DNA of 64,000 nucleotides, from the NCBI RefSeq assembly GCF_018381315.1, contig NZ_JAGZSD010000015.1, forward strand, positions 19,722 through 83,721. Direction: 5' to 3'. The notes under the pieces were generated by a model. It did not search any database, was not told where the DNA came from, and was given only the letters and a program-made list of their open reading frames with translations. This stretch comes from Anaerostipes sp. (GTDB taxonomy: Bacteria > Bacillota > Clostridia > Lachnospirales > Lachnospiraceae). This document shows positions 35,950 to 45,275 of the stretch, in pieces. A program made the translations under genes and the position numbers. Within the stretch, counting starts at the first letter, position 1. Every line of letters starts with the position of its first letter.

Positions 35950-36896
35950 AAGAAGATCCGGCAGGTTTTCAGTACTTCCTCCGGATTCTCCAGATGAGGA
36001 AGTAGTTTTGTACCCTTGATAAAATGATATTCTATGGATGGGTTTAATACCTGATACTGTTCAATGGTGTTTTCCGCATCCGGTGCATGGTCTCCTAAAA
36101 GGAAGTAGATGCTGTGATTTAAATTCTTGATGGAAGGGATCAGATTACAGTTTAAATAATCGGATATAAGGCTTGCATATAAATATTTTGTATCGGATCC
36201 ACATTTATGGCAGGCTTCATGGCAGATATCCACATATTTTTTCTTGATATCCTTAGGCCGGTGGAAATATTCCCGTGCCAGTTTCTTTTCAATCATGGTC
36301 CTGCTGTGAAGAAGGTTGTATGTGAGCGTTCCGATAATCGGAAGTTCTATAAAATACTTGAGCATCTTTTTGCGGTTTCCCGGATAACGGCCTGCTTTGG
36401 TCATGTTCTCCGGGTTAATCATCATGAGGCGGCTGAAATTTCTCGGTTCCGTGTAGCAGGCGAGGAAAATGAGGGAAGAAGATTTGCCGCTGGCTATAAT
36501 GTCAGTTTTCGTGCCGATGATATTTTTAATAAAGTCGTTGATGAGCTGAACGTAGAGATAGCTTGTATAAGTAATTCTTGGTTTATCTGAACGCCCGCAG
36601 CCTAAGAGATCCATCGTATAGACTGTGTGGGATTTGGAGAGTTCTTCTTTTAGTTTGTAAAACTCAAGTTCAGAATTACAGTTGTTCAGATCATGGATGA
36701 GCAGAATAGGAGAACCGGTTCCATGTTTTGTATAATAAATATTGCCGAACCTCCAGGAATAGGTGTTGCCATATTTGGAAAAAAGGGCGTCTTTCATGGA
36801 GGAGAGCGAAAAAACAAGTTTATTTATCAGACATACGCTTAACGTTGCAGCAGTTGTGATGGTAGCCAGGTTCCGAAGCTTTTTATAGAAATGCAT
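35946..36896 (-). CDS. Membrane-anchored alpha/beta hydrolase
   Basis: 316 residues from the ATG at 36896 (AAAGGAG seven bases upstream; the longer frame to 36968 lacks one). An N-terminal hydrophobic segment (about 8-30) suggests a membrane anchor. Alpha/beta-hydrolase fold: oxyanion strand GSPILLIHDL, then TVYTMDLLGCGRSDKP, nucleophile elbow in ASGKSSSLI, acid in LLGDHAPDAENT and candidate catalytic His in LLPHLENP. The elbow SGKSS departs from GxSxG only in its first Gly position. Substrate unknown. It is on the opposite strand to all neighbours and shares two bases of stop codon with rsmG. Confidence 0.8.
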   Translation of the reverse strand: MHFYKKLRNLATITTAATLSVCLINKLVFSLSSMKDALFSKYGNTYSWRFGNIYYTKHGTGSPILLIHDLNNCNSELEFYKLKEELSKSHTVYTMDLLGCGRSDKPRITYTSYLYVQLINDFIKNIIGTKTDIIASGKSSSLIFLACYTEPRNFSRLMMINPENMTKAGRYPGNRKKMLKYFIELPIIGTLTYNLLHSRTMIEKKLAREYFHRPKDIKKKYVDICHEACHKCGSDTKYLYASLISDYLNCNLIPSIKNLNHSIYFLLGDHAPDAENTIEQYQVLNPSIEYHFIKGTKLLPHLENPEEVLKTCRIFF

Positions 36897-37011
36897 AGGC
36901 AGTCTCCTTTCTAATTTATTACTATTATTATATGACAAACCCTGATTTGATACAATAATACTTTGCATTCCTTAAGAATTCGTTTATGATAGAAGTGAGG
37001 CGGTGAGATAT

Positions 37012-37773
37012 TTGGGTGAAAAAAAGATTGATAAAGATCAGCTGATGTCAGATTTAGCAGCATATTTATCTGAAGAATATATGGAATGTGTAGCAGATAA
37101 GGAAGCGCTGATTGAACAGAGATATAAGCTGGAGGAAGAAAAAGAGAGGATGATCCGATGTGTTCAGCTGGAAAAGGAAAAAAGACAGATTCGTTCTGTA
37201 TTTTCCCCGCTTTCTCTCGATGAAAACCGTATGGAAGAAGTGAAGGAACCTGATACAGGTGAGGTCGAACATGAAATTGATATTATCTCTAAAAAAGAGA
37301 AGAAAATACAAAAAAAGTGTGACCGGCTGAAAGCATACCTGGAAGGACTGGAAGAAAATTACTTTGTTGTTTCGGGCTTGAAAGAATTGGATAAAGAGCA
37401 GGAGGAGATACTGTTTATTCCGGCATTTTATGAATTAGCAGATCATATCAGAGAGATTCATCCGGATATCAAAGTGACATATGAGAAAATAGAAAAGGAA
37501 TGCCCGGTACTTTTAACTTTCTCATTTTTGACAGGATTCTATCAGATGATAAAGTTTGCTGTTCAAAGAGTGGGAATCCGTTCTTTAAATATAGATCTTT
37601 TTATTGAACAGGACAGAATTATGCTGCAGTTTGTCCTAAAGCCTAAAAAGCAGGCATCCATTCAAAAGTTTAAAAAGAATAGAAATATTCTGGAAGATAT
37701 GTTGACAAGACAATTTGCAATTACCAGATGGCAGGAAAACTCTGTGGTATTGCAGGCTATAATTGAAGCGTAA
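37012..37773 (+). CDS. Unidentified coiled-coil protein before argS
   Basis: About 253 residues from a TTG at 37012 with GGTGAGA five bases upstream; a GTG at 37003 is the alternative. No ATG start is available. Residues about 20-125 are charged helix with heptad character (EEEKERMIRCVQLEKEKRQI), broken by a short Pro/Glu stretch. The second half is a folded alpha/beta domain (ILFIPAFYELADHIREIHPD, LTGFYQMIKFAVQRVGIRSL) that faintly recalls a degenerate GHKL fold, but I see no ATP-binding motif. I do not recognise the family. It ends 12 bases before argS and may be cotranscribed with it. Confidence 0.65.
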   Translation: MGEKKIDKDQLMSDLAAYLSEEYMECVADKEALIEQRYKLEEEKERMIRCVQLEKEKRQIRSVFSPLSLDENRMEEVKEPDTGEVEHEIDIISKKEKKIQKKCDRLKAYLEGLEENYFVVSGLKELDKEQEEILFIPAFYELADHIREIHPDIKVTYEKIEKECPVLLTFSFLTGFYQMIKFAVQRVGIRSLNIDLFIEQDRIMLQFVLKPKKQASIQKFKKNRNILEDMLTRQFAITRWQENSVVLQAIIEA

Positions 37774-37785
37774 GTGAGGAAGAAA

Positions 37786-39477
37786 ATGAAAGATAAGATT
37801 ATTGACTTAATAACAGAATCTATTGATGAACTGGACAGAGAAACTGTGAGCAGGATTTTGGAAATTCCGCCTCAGGAAGATATGGGTGATTTTGCATTTC
37901 CATGTTTTCAGCTGGCAAAGATTTTCCGGAAAGCTCCAAATCTGATTGCTGAGGAGGTTGCAGGCAAAATTCATGATTCAGAGTTTGTTTCAAAGGTTGC
38001 CGCTATGGGACCATATGTAAATTTCTTTATTGACAGAGAAATGTTTGTAAATCAAATGATTAGCCAGGTATCTGTGGATAATTACGGCAGTTCTGAGATG
38101 GGCTGCGGAAAAACGATTTGTATTGATTATTCATCACCGAACGTGGCAAAGAATTTCCATGTAGGTCATCTGAGAACAACTTTGATCGGTAACTCTATTT
38201 ACCGTATTTTTAAAAAGCTTGGGTACAAGGTTGAGAGAATTAACCACTTGGGTGATTGGGGAACACAGTTTGGCAAATTGATCGTTGCCTATAAGAGATG
38301 GGGAAGCAAAGAGGCTGTAGAAAAAAACGGCATCTCTGAGCTGATGAAAATTTATGTAAAGTTTCATGAGGAAGCAGAGAAGGATGATACTTTAAATGAT
38401 GAAGCAAGGGCCTGGTTTGTAAAAATGGAACAGGGTGATCAGGAAGCTCTTTCTATATGGGAATGGTTTAAAGATATCAGTCTGATTGAATATAAAAGAA
38501 TATATGAACTTTTGGATGTTGATTTTGATTCTTACGCAGGAGAAAGTTTTTATCGGGATAAAACTGCAGCTGTTGTGGACGAATTAAGAGAGAAAGGGAT
38601 GCTCAAAGAAAGTGAAGGTGCTTTCATTGTAGATCTTGAAGAATATGATATGCCGCCGTGTCTGATTATGAAAAAAGACGGAAGTTCTATCTATGCCACA
38701 AGAGATTTAGCAGCTATTTTCTATCGTAAAAAAACATATGACTTTGAACGGTGCATTTATGTTACAGGGATGGAGCAGAAGCTCCATTTTGCTCAGGTGT
38801 TTAAGGTTGTAGAACTTATGGGAAATGATTGGGCAAAAGATGAATTGATTCATGTACCTTATGGTTTGGTCAGTCTGGAAGGCGGAAAACTTTCTACGCG
38901 GAGCGGTAATATTATTTATGCCGAAGATATTTTGAGAGAATCCGTAACTAAGATCAAAGAGGTAATTGAAGATAAAAATCCTGAACTAAAAGATAAAGAA
39001 GAAGTAGCAAAGATGGTTGGTATAGGTGCAATTATTTTTAATGATCTGTATAACCAGAGAATTAAAGATGTTACATTCAGCTGGGAGAAAATTCACAGTT
39101 TTGACGGAGAGACAGGCCCTTATGTTCAATACACTTATGCCCGTGCCGCAAGTGTTTTAAGAAAGACAGGTATTACAGAAGTAGCGGAAGAAATTGATCC
39201 TTCCCTGTTGACGGATGAAGCTTCTGTATCTTTACTAAAAGAGCTGATTCGTTTTCCGGAGGTAGTTAAGACAGCGGCAGAGCGGCTGGAGCCGTCTGTT
39301 GTTGCAAGATTTGTGATGGCTGTTGCCCAGGCTTTTAATCATTTTTATCATGAAAATCAGTGTAATGTAGAAGATGAGAAGCTTAAACGTGCAAGAGTGA
39401 AATTAGTAATTATTGCAAAAAAAGCAATTAAGGACGGACTTGATCTTCTGGGAATGAAGTGTCCGGAACAGATGTAG
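37786..39477 (+). CDS. argS: Arginyl-tRNA synthetase
   Basis: 563 residues from the ATG at 37786 (GAGG seven bases upstream; the in-frame start at 37774 is too close to the previous stop). Class I synthetase. N-terminal Add-1 domain, HIGH-type motif SSPNVAKNFHVGHLRTT, DWGTQFGKL, the KMSKS-like region is SLEGGKLSTRSGN, and the C-terminal anticodon-binding domain ends LLGMKCPEQM, the usual ArgS terminus. A perfect terminator follows. Confidence 0.98.
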   Translation: MKDKIIDLITESIDELDRETVSRILEIPPQEDMGDFAFPCFQLAKIFRKAPNLIAEEVAGKIHDSEFVSKVAAMGPYVNFFIDREMFVNQMISQVSVDNYGSSEMGCGKTICIDYSSPNVAKNFHVGHLRTTLIGNSIYRIFKKLGYKVERINHLGDWGTQFGKLIVAYKRWGSKEAVEKNGISELMKIYVKFHEEAEKDDTLNDEARAWFVKMEQGDQEALSIWEWFKDISLIEYKRIYELLDVDFDSYAGESFYRDKTAAVVDELREKGMLKESEGAFIVDLEEYDMPPCLIMKKDGSSIYATRDLAAIFYRKKTYDFERCIYVTGMEQKLHFAQVFKVVELMGNDWAKDELIHVPYGLVSLEGGKLSTRSGNIIYAEDILRESVTKIKEVIEDKNPELKDKEEVAKMVGIGAIIFNDLYNQRIKDVTFSWEKIHSFDGETGPYVQYTYARAASVLRKTGITEVAEEIDPSLLTDEASVSLLKELIRFPEVVKTAAERLEPSVVARFVMAVAQAFNHFYHENQCNVEDEKLKRARVKLVIIAKKAIKDGLDLLGMKCPEQM

Positions 39478-39527
39478 TAATTGTTTCATGCAATGGTCAA
39501 AAGTCCTTAGTATAAAATAAATGTATG

Positions 39528-39562
39528 GGAAGCAGATGTAATGTTATCTGCTTCCTCTTTTT
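39528..39562 (+). terminator. Terminator after argS
   Basis: GGAAGCAGAT and ATCTGCTTCC form a perfect 10-bp stem with an 8-base loop, followed by TCTTTTT. Confidence 0.9.
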
Positions 39563-39612
39563 GTTATAGTGTAAGATAAAAGTATTTCGTTAAATTAATT
39601 TACCTGTGGCAA

Positions 39613-39628
39613 TGTTTCACGTGAAACA
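39613..39628. promoter_or_regulatory. parS site 1
   Basis: TGTTTCACGTGAAACA, a perfect match to the consensus ParB/Spo0J binding palindrome. Located 160 bp before parA. Confidence 0.97.
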
Positions 39629-39700
39629 TTCGGAACTCATTTTAAGGACAACAGGGGAGGGGTTGCTTGCTTAGAAGTAAATATTAGCAGATAAATTTAA

Positions 39701-39716
39701 TGTTTCACGTGAAACA
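39701..39716. promoter_or_regulatory. parS site 2
   Basis: A second perfect TGTTTCACGTGAAACA, 88 bp from the first and 57 bp before the parA start. The rest of the 295-bp argS-parA gap is AT-rich with no gene. A site this close to the start could also let ParB influence parAB transcription. Confidence 0.97.
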
Positions 39717-39772
39717 TATAGAAATAAGAAGTTGTAAGTGATATAATATTTTTTAAAAGGAGAATATATAAT

Positions 39773-40546
39773 ATGGGAAGAATTATCGCAATAGCTAACC
39801 AAAAGGGCGGCGTCGGTAAAACAACGACGGCGGTGAATCTTTCTGCTGCGTTGGCTGCTGCAGGAAAAAAAACACTCATTATAGATATGGATCCACAGGG
39901 AAATACTACAACTGGACTTGGATTGGATAAAAATGAGTTAGAGTATACTGTTTACGAAGTTATTTCCGGAGAAATTGCTTTTGATGAATGTATATGTCAC
40001 GATGTGTTTGAAAATTTATCATTGGCTCCGGCTAATCGTAATTTGGCAGGTGCCGAGATTGAATTAATGACAGTGGACCGTATGCAGTACATACTAAAAG
40101 AAAAACTGCATGACACAGTAGAAAAGTTTGAGTTTATTATCATAGACTGTCCGCCGGCTCTTGGAATGCTTACGGTCAATGCTATGACCGCGGCCGACAC
40201 CGTAATTGTTCCGATTCAATGTGAGTTTTATGCGCTGGATGGTTTAACACAGCTGATGTATACGATTGAACTTATACAGAAAAGTTTGAACCCGGATCTG
40301 AAAATTGAAGGTGCAGTATTCACTATGTACGATGCCAGAACAAACCTGTCACTGCAGGTTGTGGAGAATGTAAAGTCATATTTAAATCAAAATATTTATA
40401 AGACAATTATTCCGAGAAATGTCCGTTTGGCAGAGGCACCCAGTCATGGGCTTCCTATCAATGTGTATGATCCCAAATCAGTAGGTGCTGAAAGCTATCA
40501 GATGCTTGCAGAAGAGGTCATTTCAAATGGAGGAAAAGAACAATGA
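39773..40546 (+). CDS. parA: Chromosome-partitioning ATPase ParA/Soj
   Basis: 257 residues. Deviant Walker A KGGVGKTTTAVNLSAALA at the N-terminus, Walker A' IIIDCPPALG, and Walker B region. ParA-type ATPase that acts with ParB at parS and, as Soj, regulates DnaA in Bacillus. No N-terminal HTH, as in chromosomal Soj. Overlaps parB by four bases. Confidence 0.96.
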   Translation: MGRIIAIANQKGGVGKTTTAVNLSAALAAAGKKTLIIDMDPQGNTTTGLGLDKNELEYTVYEVISGEIAFDECICHDVFENLSLAPANRNLAGAEIELMTVDRMQYILKEKLHDTVEKFEFIIIDCPPALGMLTVNAMTAADTVIVPIQCEFYALDGLTQLMYTIELIQKSLNPDLKIEGAVFTMYDARTNLSLQVVENVKSYLNQNIYKTIIPRNVRLAEAPSHGLPINVYDPKSVGAESYQMLAEEVISNGGKEQ

Positions 40547-41436
40547 CAGCTAAAAAGAAGACGGGATTAGGACGAGGGCTGAATACACTAATTCCCAGTG
40601 CTCCGGTAAAAGAGACGGAGACAGAAAAAATATTAAAGAAGGATGAACAAATAAAATCAGAGATCCTGGTGCCTATTCTCAAAGTAGAACCAAATCCTGA
40701 CCAGCCGCGGAGACAGTTTGATGAAGATGCTCTTCAGGAACTGGCAGACTCTATTAAACAATACGGAATTCTCCAGCCATTAATTGTTAAAAAGCATGAA
40801 CAGTTTTATGAAATTATTGCAGGTGAGCGAAGATGGCGTGCTGCAAAACTGGCAGGTTTAAAAGAGGTTCCGGTGCTGATCAGAGATTATGAAGACAACG
40901 AAATCGTAGAGATTGCACTGATTGAAAATATTCAGCGGGAAGACTTAAATCCTATCGAAGAAGCCCAGGCTTATAAGAGACTTATGGAAGAGTTCTCACT
41001 GAAACAGGATCAGGTAGCTGATAAGGTTTCCAAAAGCCGTGCAGCCATAACCAACTCTCTTCGTCTTCTGAAGCTGGATCAAAGAGTTCAGAATCTTTTG
41101 TCGGAAGAGATGATTTCTACAGGACATGCACGCGCACTTCTGGCAATCAGTGATGCAGATCAGCAGTATGAAATTGCAATGAAAGTGTTTGATGAAAAAC
41201 TTAGTGTCAGAGAAATTGAAAAGCTTGTAAAGCAGATGGCAAAGAAGAAGAAGGAACATGCCAAAGAGCAAGATAAGGTTCATGAATTTTTGTTTGCCAA
41301 TATGGAAGAATCCTTAAAACAGGTGCTCGGCAGTAAAGTAAATATTAAAAATAAAAATAACAAAGGAAAAATTGAGATAGAATACTACTCGAAAGAAGAA
41401 CTTGACCGCTTGGTTGATATGCTGAGAACGTTATAG
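40543..41436 (+). CDS. parB: Chromosome-partitioning protein ParB/Spo0J
   Basis: 297 residues. N-terminal RGLNTLIPS motif, the CTP-binding ParB/Srx domain with ILQPLIVKKHEQFYEIIAGE and GERRWRAAKLAG, then the HTH (DQVADKVSKSRAAITNSLRL) that reads parS, and a C-terminal dimerisation domain ending LDRLVDMLRTL. Two parS sites lie just upstream of the operon. No second ParB-like gene (noc) is in the window. Confidence 0.97.
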   Translation: MTAKKKTGLGRGLNTLIPSAPVKETETEKILKKDEQIKSEILVPILKVEPNPDQPRRQFDEDALQELADSIKQYGILQPLIVKKHEQFYEIIAGERRWRAAKLAGLKEVPVLIRDYEDNEIVEIALIENIQREDLNPIEEAQAYKRLMEEFSLKQDQVADKVSKSRAAITNSLRLLKLDQRVQNLLSEEMISTGHARALLAISDADQQYEIAMKVFDEKLSVREIEKLVKQMAKKKKEHAKEQDKVHEFLFANMEESLKQVLGSKVNIKNKNNKGKIEIEYYSKEELDRLVDMLRTL

Positions 41437-41446
41437 GAGGAAAAGA

Positions 41447-41944
41447 ATGACTACAGGTATTACAATTTTTGGAATTGACTTATTTTATATATTATGCGGG
41501 TTAGCCGGTTTGCTTGCTTTGGCCTTGCTGCTGATCATTGTCCTGCTGGTGAAGACCAGTAAGATGAAAAAGAAATACAGAATGTTTATGAAGGGGGAAA
41601 ATGGTAAGTCCCTTGAAAAAATATTTGTAAAGCATTTTGATGAGATGGAAAGAATTGAAGAAAATCATAAAATACTTGATGAAGAAATGGGAAGACTGAA
41701 AGAAAAGCTTCAATTATCATATTCAAAAATGCATATACTGAAATATAATGCATTTAAAGAAATGGGCGGCGAGACAAGTTTTGCGATTGCGCTGCTGGAT
41801 CACAGAAATAATGGAATTGTACTCAATGCAATGAGCAACCGCTATGGAAGTTATATGTATGCAAAAGAAATAAAAGACGGACATTCAGAAGTTGCTCTAT
41901 CTAAAGAAGAGCAGATTGTACTGGAAGATTGCATGAATCAATAA
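41447..41944 (+). CDS. DUF4446 family membrane protein
   Basis: 165 residues. One membrane segment (about 10-38, YILCGLAGLLALALLLIIVL), a charged helical region with coiled-coil character (about 40-105), then the conserved core YNAFKEMGGETSFAIALLD followed by ..NNGIVLNAMSNRYGSYMYAK. This is the DUF4446 family, commonly found downstream of parB in Clostridia; function not known. AGGAGG upstream of ATG; 10 bp after parB and 18 bp before serS. Confidence 0.88.
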   Translation: MTTGITIFGIDLFYILCGLAGLLALALLLIIVLLVKTSKMKKKYRMFMKGENGKSLEKIFVKHFDEMERIEENHKILDEEMGRLKEKLQLSYSKMHILKYNAFKEMGGETSFAIALLDHRNNGIVLNAMSNRYGSYMYAKEIKDGHSEVALSKEEQIVLEDCMNQ

Positions 41945-41962
41945 ACCTATCAGGAGGAAATT

Positions 41963-43240
41963 ATGTTAGATATTAAATTTGTGAGAGAAAACCCGGATGT
42001 AGTGAAACAGAACATAAAAAATAAGTTTCAGGACCGTAAACTGCCGTTAGTGGATGAGGTTTTAGAATTAGATGAGAAGAACCGGGAGATCAAGCAGGAG
42101 GTCCAGTCACTCAGAGCCAATAGGAATAAAATATCCAAACAGATTGGCGGTTTAATGGGACAGGGGAAAAAGGACGAGGCTGAACAGCTCAAACAGCAGG
42201 TAGCCGACCAGGCAGGCCGTATTGAGGAACTGACAGAAGAAGAAAAGCAGGTAGAAGAGAAAATCTTAAAAATTATGATGACTATTCCGAATATCATTGA
42301 TCCTTCTGTTCCGATCGGAAAAGATGACAGTGAAAATGTAGAGATTGAAAAATTCGGTGAGCCTGCAGTACCGGATTTTGAAATTCCGTACCACACGGAG
42401 ATTATGGAAAAATTTGATGGTATTGATCTGGACAGTGCAAGGAAAGTAGCAGGTCAGGGATTCTATTACTTAATGGGCGATGTGGCAAGGCTTCACTCTG
42501 CGGTAATATCTTATGCCAGAGACTTTATGATTAACAGAGGCTTTACTTACTGTGTCCCGCCGTTTATGATCAGAAGCAATGTAGTCACCGGTGTCATGAG
42601 CTTTGATGAAATGGACGCCATGATGTATAAAATAGAAGGAGAGGACCTGTATCTGATCGGAACCAGTGAACATTCCATGATTGGTAAGTTTATTGATACA
42701 ATGATTCAGGAAGAAGAGCTTCCTAAGACACTTACCAGTTATTCTCCATGTTTCCGAAAAGAAAAAGGAGCCCATGGTCTGGAAGAAAGAGGCGTTTACA
42801 GAATTCATCAGTTTGAAAAACAGGAAATGATTGTTGTGTGCAGACCGGAAGAAAGTATGGACTGGTATGAAAAGCTGTGGAAAAATACCGTAGATTTATT
42901 CCGTTCTCTGGATATCCCGGTCCGCACACTGGAATGCTGTTCAGGAGATCTGGCTGACCTTAAAGTTAAATCTGTTGATGTGGAGGCATGGTCTCCGCGC
43001 CAGAAAAAATACTTTGAAGTGGGCAGCTGTTCCAATCTTGGAGATGCCCAGGCCAGAAGGCTGAAAATCCGTGTCAATGGAGAAAACGGCAAGTATTTTG
43101 CGCATACTTTAAATAATACTGTAGTGGCACCGCCCAGAATGCTTATCGCCTTTTTAGAGAACAATCTTCAGGCAGACGGCAGTGTGAGGATCCCTGAGGC
43201 ACTTCAGCCGTATATGGGCGGTATGAAAGTCATTCAGTAA
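41963..43240 (+). CDS. serS: Seryl-tRNA synthetase
   Basis: 425 residues. N-terminal long antiparallel coiled coil (about 30-105, which binds the long variable arm of tRNA-Ser), then the class II core: motif 2 SYSPCFRKEKGAHGLEERGV followed by RIHQFEK, and motif 3 near NTVVAPPRMLIAFLENN. AGGAGG precedes the ATG. Lies in the parAB-DUF4446-serS order often seen in Lachnospiraceae. Confidence 0.98.
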   Translation: MLDIKFVRENPDVVKQNIKNKFQDRKLPLVDEVLELDEKNREIKQEVQSLRANRNKISKQIGGLMGQGKKDEAEQLKQQVADQAGRIEELTEEEKQVEEKILKIMMTIPNIIDPSVPIGKDDSENVEIEKFGEPAVPDFEIPYHTEIMEKFDGIDLDSARKVAGQGFYYLMGDVARLHSAVISYARDFMINRGFTYCVPPFMIRSNVVTGVMSFDEMDAMMYKIEGEDLYLIGTSEHSMIGKFIDTMIQEEELPKTLTSYSPCFRKEKGAHGLEERGVYRIHQFEKQEMIVVCRPEESMDWYEKLWKNTVDLFRSLDIPVRTLECCSGDLADLKVKSVDVEAWSPRQKKYFEVGSCSNLGDAQARRLKIRVNGENGKYFAHTLNNTVVAPPRMLIAFLENNLQADGSVRIPEALQPYMGGMKVIQ

Positions 43241-43250
43241 AGGATGTTAT

Positions 43251-43922
43251 ATGGAAAAGGCAAAGATCATTTTGGTCGAGGACAATTTAAAAATCCAGAA
43301 AGAACTGAGTGAGTTCCTGTGCCGTTACGGCTATCGTGTAAAAGCGCTCAATAACTTTGACAATATCGTGGATGATATCCTGGAGGAAGAAGCAGATCTG
43401 ATTCTTTTGGATATTAATCTTCCGGTATATGACGGATACTATATATGCCGGGCAGTCAGAGAAAAATCGGAGATTCCGATTATTGTGGTTACAAGCAGGG
43501 ACAGCGAAATGGATGAGCTTATGAGCATGAATCTGGGGGCGGATGATTTTATTGCAAAACCATATAATACCCAGATTCTCGTGGCCAGGATTTCTTCGCT
43601 TCTGAAACGCACAAAACATACAAAAGAAGAGTGGAATATTGCACATAAGGGACTGACGATAAACCTGTCCAACAGTACTGCGTGGCACGGAGAGAAGCAT
43701 ATTGAGCTGAGTAAAAATGAAGTAAAGATGCTTTCCGTGCTCATGAAGCAGAAAGATCAAATTGTGTCCAGGGATGAACTGATGGAAGAACTGTGGCAGT
43801 CCAATGAGTTTGTGGATGACAATACCCTGACTGTAAATATCAACAGGCTCAGAAAGAAGCTGGATTCTATCGGCCTTTCTGATTATATTGTCACTAAGAG
43901 AGGGCAGGGGTATCTGGTATGA
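43251..43922 (+). CDS. bceR: OmpR-family response regulator, BceR type
   Basis: 223 residues. Receiver domain with Asp54 (LILLDINLPVYDG) and Lys103-type KPYNTQILVARI, then a winged-helix DNA-binding domain (LSKNEVKMLSVLMKQK, DDNTLTVNINRLRKKL). Eleven bases after serS and overlapping the kinase by four bases. Together with the intramembrane-sensing kinase and the ABC transporter at 45804-48609 it forms a Bce-type module that responds to cell-wall-active peptides. A TGACA-N4-TGTAA site upstream of the ATPase gene is a plausible target. Confidence 0.88.
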   Translation: MEKAKIILVEDNLKIQKELSEFLCRYGYRVKALNNFDNIVDDILEEEADLILLDINLPVYDGYYICRAVREKSEIPIIVVTSRDSEMDELMSMNLGADDFIAKPYNTQILVARISSLLKRTKHTKEEWNIAHKGLTINLSNSTAWHGEKHIELSKNEVKMLSVLMKQKDQIVSRDELMEELWQSNEFVDDNTLTVNINRLRKKLDSIGLSDYIVTKRGQGYLV

Positions 43923-44926
43923 GCATCCGGGCATTTTTAAAAGATAAGCTGTTATTTTTTGTACTGCAGCTGTTTTTTCTGACGTTTCTCGTATGGATGC
44001 TGCATTTATTCCATGCCACAGTGTTTTCTGTTATTTATCTGTTATGCTTATACTTTATTCTTCTGACACTGGCACTCGGCAATGAATACTTTAAGAAAAA
44101 GAATTTCTATGAAACGGCATTGAGCAGCATGGATGCATTGGATAAAAAGTTTATGCTGTCAGAACTTTTGGACAGGCCCGGATTTCTGGAGGGAGGCATT
44201 TTTTATGACTGTCTGACAGAATGCAATAAATCAATGTGTGATGAAGTATCAGAGTATAAAGTGTCTGCACAGGATTACAGAGAATATGTGGAGATGTGGA
44301 TCCATGAGGTGAAAACACCCATTGCAGCTTCCAGGCTGATGATTGAAAATAATCCTTCCCAGGTCACAAAAGACATCAGTGATGAACTGGAGGAAGTGGA
44401 ATACTATCTCGAACAGGCACTTTACTATTCCAGGAGCAATGGAGTAGAAAAGGATTATATTGTGAAACGTATGAACCTGAATACAATGGTGCAGGATGTG
44501 ATAAAGAAAAATTCCAAACTTCTGATTCAGTCTAAGGTAAAAATCAGCCTTGATTGTTTGGATTATGATGTGTATACCGATGAAAAATGGATGGAATTTA
44601 TTATCAAGCAGATTGTGATTAACTCGGTAAAATACCGCAAAGAAAATCCGGAGATAAGATTTGCAGCAGAAGAAGACAAGGATCATGTAACTCTATTGAT
44701 CGGAGATAACGGTATCGGCATTTCCAGCAGAGACCTTCCAAAGGTCATGGAAAAAGGATATACAGGGACAACCGGAAGAAAATACGCTAAGTCAACCGGT
44801 ATGGGACTGTATCTGTGCAGAAAACTTTCTGATAAGCTTGGAATTGGGTTTTCTATCCGCTCCATAGAAGGAGAGGGAACCCAGGTTAAAATTGAATTTC
44901 CCAAAAATTCTTTTGTCCATATGTAG
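43919..44926 (+). CDS. bceS: Intramembrane-sensing histidine kinase, BceS type
   Basis: 335 residues. Two close membrane segments (about 10-30 and 35-55) with almost no extracellular loop, which is the hallmark of BceS-like kinases that rely on the transporter for sensing. DHp motif MWIHEVKTPIAASRLM with His129; ATP-binding blocks IIKQIVINSVKY, IGDNGIGISSRDLP and GMGLYLCRKLSDKLG. Ends at a strong terminator. The partner transporter is 0.9 kb downstream, beyond two leftward genes. Confidence 0.9.
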   Translation: MSIRAFLKDKLLFFVLQLFFLTFLVWMLHLFHATVFSVIYLLCLYFILLTLALGNEYFKKKNFYETALSSMDALDKKFMLSELLDRPGFLEGGIFYDCLTECNKSMCDEVSEYKVSAQDYREYVEMWIHEVKTPIAASRLMIENNPSQVTKDISDELEEVEYYLEQALYYSRSNGVEKDYIVKRMNLNTMVQDVIKKNSKLLIQSKVKISLDCLDYDVYTDEKWMEFIIKQIVINSVKYRKENPEIRFAAEEDKDHVTLLIGDNGIGISSRDLPKVMEKGYTGTTGRKYAKSTGMGLYLCRKLSDKLGIGFSIRSIEGEGTQVKIEFPKNSFVHM

Positions 44927-44962
44927 AAAACCGCTGACAATATGTTCAGCGGTTTTTCTTTC
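44927..44962. terminator. Bidirectional terminator after bceS
   Basis: AAAACCGCTGA pairs with TCAGCGGTTTT, loop 8 bases, T-run TTTTTCTTTCTTT on the + side and A-run on the other. Serves bceS and the convergent Cys-rich gene. Confidence 0.9.
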
Positions 44963-44970
44963 TTTAATTC

Positions 44971-45192
44971 CTAATCCGGCTTATCCGGGTCCTCTACCTC
45001 CAGGTTCGGGCAGTCCTTAATATTCATTACCGGAGGGCGGAAAGGATAAAGATCCTCATAGGATTCAATTTCTGCTTCAGATACCGGTTTTGCGGGAATC
45101 AGCCCGGTGCAGTCAGTGGTAGAGCATGTGGAACACATATCAAAGATATTTTCATCAATTTCTTCGTTTGTCAGCTCTTTCTTCTTTTTCAT
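44971..45192 (-). CDS. Small acidic four-cysteine protein, unknown
   Basis: 73 residues. Excellent ribosome binding site AAAGGAGGT with ATG nine bases later, so I regard it as a real gene. Four cysteines, Cys20, Cys23, Cys28 and Cys61, in DMCSTCSTTDCTG and IKDCPNLEV, could bind zinc or an iron-sulphur cluster. The C-terminal third is rich in Pro, Asp and Glu. No signal peptide or membrane segment. Family not recognised. It lies between bceS and a cupin gene on the opposite strand to the Bce genes and may form a unit with the cupin. Confidence 0.7.
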   Translation of the reverse strand: MKKKKELTNEEIDENIFDMCSTCSTTDCTGLIPAKPVSEAEIESYEDLYPFRPPVMNIKDCPNLEVEDPDKPD

Positions 45193-45275
45193 GATCTCAA
45201 CCTCCTTTTGGCATATAAATAGTATGGTTGGTCCATGAAAAAAATATCATTGGAATTTTAATTTCAATAATTTTC

